A stretch of 8,148 nt of DNA from Verrucomicrobia bacterium UBA3761. GTDB lineage: Bacteria; Verrucomicrobiota; Kiritimatiellia; RFP12; UBA1067. The stretch is taken from contig DFGB01000010.1 in assembly GCA_002371135.1 (NCBI GenBank), forward strand, positions 41,344 to 49,491. The letters run 5' to 3'. A program made the position numbers and the translations under genes. Of this stretch, positions 6,317-8,148 are shown in pieces (positions within the stretch are counted from its first letter, which is position 1; the number at the start of each line of letters is the position of its first letter). The notes under the pieces are model-generated. The model was given only the letters and a program-made list of their open reading frames with translations, made no database searches and was not told the origin of the DNA.

Positions 6317-8148
6317 TTATCTGATTATGATGAGCATGCCCGGCGGATTGGGCTTCCACGTGATGCGCACGGGATGGTCGTAATCGCCTTCAGTATAGGT
6401 GAATTCATTGTTATCGTATGAACCTTTCGTCACCCATTCCCCATTCACAAATTCATCAAGAACATAGCGTGTGGCTTCCTTTGGGTTGCCGTCCGCGTCC
6501 ACCGCAGTCGTGGCCGTGAAGGTATGCGAGCCGAAGACCCGGTACGCACCGGACTCGGCCTGCTCTGCTCCCGCGCCGGCGGCGGCGACGACGACATTCG
6601 TCACAGCAAGCTCGCCAAAGTAGCGCGCTTCGTCGACCGCGCGGTTCCACGCAAGTTCCTCCTCCGAGAGCATGCGGTCGTAGAGACGGACCGATTTTAC
6701 CGTGCCGTATAGCGGGTGGCCACCGGCGGCGGCGGTCGCGGCGCCGACACCCCATTGCATCGCCGAAGCGGCCTCGTCCTTCGACCCGATCGACCAGTCA
6801 ATACACGCCTGACTCCGTTTCGTATTATCGGACGTCGGATAGGCCGTGCCCTCGACAAGCGCCGTGCGTTTGCCATTGCGAAGCGCAGTAAGGTAGGAGG
6901 CATGACCCGTTGTCCCGACGACTACGGCGGCGTTCATATCCCACGCAACTCCGGTGGTATCGCCGGTTCGATGCTGAATCGTCCCTGCGTCGTCGCTCTT
7001 GAGCCAGATGCTGCCATACGAGTAGTGGCCGATGGGCGAGACGAACGTGCCGCCATTGGCATTGGACGCCCTATGGTTGTCGGCGAAGTTCACGTCGCCG
7101 AGAACCTGCATAGTGTAGTCGTGGCCGAGCGAGAAAGAAGCGCTCGTCGCAAAGACGGCGTTGCTGGCGAAGAAGTAGCCGTCATCTGTCCAGCCATTGT
7201 CACCGGGCGTATTCTTGTTCACCGCGAGCGTCGCATCGCGGCCATTGCCGGAGAGATCGCTCCAGACGGTGTCGGACGAGCCGTGTTCGAGGCCGTCGAG
7301 ATGGAGCTGGATGCCGCCTGCGGCGTAGTCGGCGACGGCGTAGTCGGCGGCGGAGCGTATGCCGGAGACGGGCTTCCAGAGCCACGTAAGGCGCACGGAG
7401 GCGCTGGCGTCCGAAGCGGCGGCCGCTTTGTATTCGACGGCGTTTGCGCCGTCGCGCAGGACGGTCACGGTCTGCTGTGCGCCCCACGTGGAGGACGCGG
7501 CATCCCACGTCTGCACCTGATAGCCGGCGCAGACCCAGCCGATGTCGCGCACCGTGTTGGTGGCGGTGCCGGCGGAGAACGTCCAGCCGTCTGGGAAGTA
7601 CATGCCATTCGGCTCACGGCCTTCGAGCCCCGCGATGGAGGATTGCACCACGACAGCGCCCGTCGCGGGCGGCGTAATGCTGCCAAAGAAGCGAGCCTCG
7701 TCTATGGTGCGGTTGCGGGCGCGCTCGCTCTCGTCAAGGAGGCGGCTATAGACGCGAATCGCGTGATACGGCGTACGAGCGGCGCGGGCCATGCGGTAGG
7801 CCTCATCGCCTAGTGTCGAAGCGCATCCGCCGATGCAGAACTTCTGCGAGGCGGGACCGGTAGAAGTGTTGCCAGTCTTCCACCAACTCGCAGCGATTGA
7901 GGTCGTCTGGGCAATAACGTTTGACGACACGTCGAACATCGCCGTGAGGAAATGCTTGTCCGTCCAATCAAGTTCCGAACGGTGGCCTCCGCCTATCAAG
8001 CCGTCGGCATTGAGGACGATATGAGGAGTGTCGTTATTGGGATAAATCTGGAATTTGCCGTCGGTGGAACCAAAGAGCCACGGCCAGCTGCTGGGCGAAG
8101 CCTGATGGATATAGCCAGTGTGGTCAGTGACGGTCTGCACGGTGAAGG
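6317..8148 (-). CDS. LamG (ConA-like) repeat surface protein, 5' part missing
   Basis: The reading frame is open to the right edge, so the true N-terminus and any signal peptide lie outside; the GTG at 8140 is internal, not a start. About 609 codons are visible. They form two rounds of the same plan: a LamG/ConA-like jelly roll (end of copy 1 at 8148-7682, complete copy 2 at 7315-6614), each followed by a beta-rich spacer (7681-7316 and 6613-6320). Copy 2 shows the LamG hallmark SDLSGNGRDATL near its start. Both copies end in a helix-like motif with the pattern R-x-Y-x-R-x-L, E-x-E, NR-x-x-DEAR-aromatic-FG. The spacers end in VRLTWLWKP and VRITWKP. LamG domains commonly bind glycans or proteins outside the cell. 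The extreme C-terminus, PPGMLIIIR, is a short hydrophobic tail, too short for a membrane anchor. It probably works with the glycosidase 8 nt downstream, in adhesion or substrate binding. Ser/Thr/Ala/Gly-rich composition supports secretion. Confidence 0.8.
   Translation of the reverse strand, partial: FTVQTVTDHTGYIHQASPSSWPWLFGSTDGKFQIYPNNDTPHIVLNADGLIGGGHRSELDWTDKHFLTAMFDVSSNVIAQTTSIAASWWKTGNTSTGPASQKFCIGGCASTLGDEAYRMARAARTPYHAIRVYSRLLDESERARNRTIDEARFFGSITPPATGAVVVQSSIAGLEGREPNGMYFPDGWTFSAGTATNTVRDIGWVCAGYQVQTWDAASSTWGAQQTVTVLRDGANAVEYKAAAASDASASVRLTWLWKPVSGIRSAADYAVADYAAGGIQLHLDGLEHGSSDTVWSDLSGNGRDATLAVNKNTPGDNGWTDDGYFFASNAVFATSASFSLGHDYTMQVLGDVNFADNHRASNANGGTFVSPIGHYSYGSIWLKSDDAGTIQHRTGDTTGVAWDMNAAVVVGTTGHASYLTALRNGKRTALVEGTAYPTSDNTKRSQACIDWSIGSKDEAASAMQWGVGAATAAAGGHPLYGTVKSVRLYDRMLSEEELAWNRAVDEARYFGELAVTNVVVAAAGAGAEQAESGAYRVFGSHTFTATTAVDADGNPKEATRYVLDEFVNGEWVTKGSYDNNEFTYTEGDYDHPVRITWKPNPPGMLIIIR
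6614..7315 (-). repeat. LamG module, complete copy
   Basis: Protein-level repeat inside the LamG gene. It begins with GGIQLHLDG and SDLSGNGRDATL and ends with the motif at 6614-6691 that closes in DEARYFG. Aligned by eye with the motif at 7682-7759 (ending DEARFFG), 15 of 26 residues match. The DNA copies have diverged, so the duplication is old and recombination between them is unlikely. Confidence 0.75.
7322..7349 (-). repeat. Short tandem direct repeat at the start of LamG copy 2
   Basis: The 13-mer GGCGTAGTCGGCG occurs at 7322-7334 and again at 7337-7349, a period of 15 bp. It encodes the doubled peptide ADYAVADYA in the linker before the second LamG domain. In-frame copy-number change would lengthen or shorten the linker by five residues. 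This is probably minor slippage in GC-rich coding DNA. Confidence 0.6.
7682..8148 (-). repeat. LamG module, copy cut by the window edge
   Basis: The C-terminal part of an earlier LamG unit of the same protein. It includes LDWTDKHFLTAMFDV, FCIGGCAS and YHAIRVYSRLLDESE, then the closing NR/DEARFFG motif (7682-7759). Its beginning lies beyond the right edge. The protein therefore has at least two LamG domains and may have more. Confidence 0.65.

Noticed and set aside
6309..6359. N-terminal extension of the glycosidase from GTG 6359
   Set aside because: It would overlap the LamG gene by 43 nt and place a polar His-rich stretch before the signal peptide. ATG 6308 gives a normal signal-peptide start.
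6716..7813. Plus-strand open frame of 365 codons opposite the LamG gene
   Set aside because: Antisense to the LamG domains, which have clear family hallmarks on the minus strand. The product is low-complexity Arg/Ala/Gly/Val.

Overview
The window is a GC-rich bacterial chromosome segment. It holds three genes, all on the minus strand, so it reads right to left: a LamG-domain surface protein cut by the right edge, a secreted clan GH-A glycoside hydrolase, and dnaE, the replicative DNA polymerase III alpha subunit. The large LamG protein with repeated ConA-like modules, the secreted glycosidase with a beta-rich C-terminus, and the style of the DnaE fit a Gram-negative member of the PVC group, most likely a Kiritimatiellota/Verrucomicrobia-type gut or sediment organism. 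This is inference from protein style, because the window has no rRNA or other phylogenetic marker I can match.

Right part (4227-8148): the LamG protein ends 8 nt before the glycosidase start, so the two are probably co-transcribed. Both look exported. Together they suggest carbohydrate binding or adhesion plus polysaccharide or glycoside breakdown outside the cytoplasm. The exact substrate cannot be read from the sequence.

Middle (4035-4226): a dense 192-bp intergenic region. From right to left it holds a short palindrome just after the glycosidase stop, a perfect 15-bp hairpin, a near-consensus sigma70-type promoter (TTGCCA, 17 nt, TATAAT) whose -35 lies inside an 8-bp inverted repeat, and seven tandem heptamers. 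The heptamers give the dnaE transcript an uninterrupted 51-nt pyrimidine leader that abuts the AUG. This promoter separates housekeeping dnaE from the carbohydrate genes.

Left part (1-4034): dnaE (1299 aa from the chosen start) with PHP, polymerase, clamp-binding, OB and C-terminal regions, and all expected PHP metal ligands apparently intact. After its stop, an AT-rich stretch carries a second promoter (TTGCAC, 18 nt, TGCTATAAT), also leftward, for a gene beyond the window.

I found no convincing evidence of a defence system, mobile element, CRISPR array or RNA gene. The most unusual signal is the heptamer pyrimidine leader of dnaE and the regulatory-looking cluster around its promoter.
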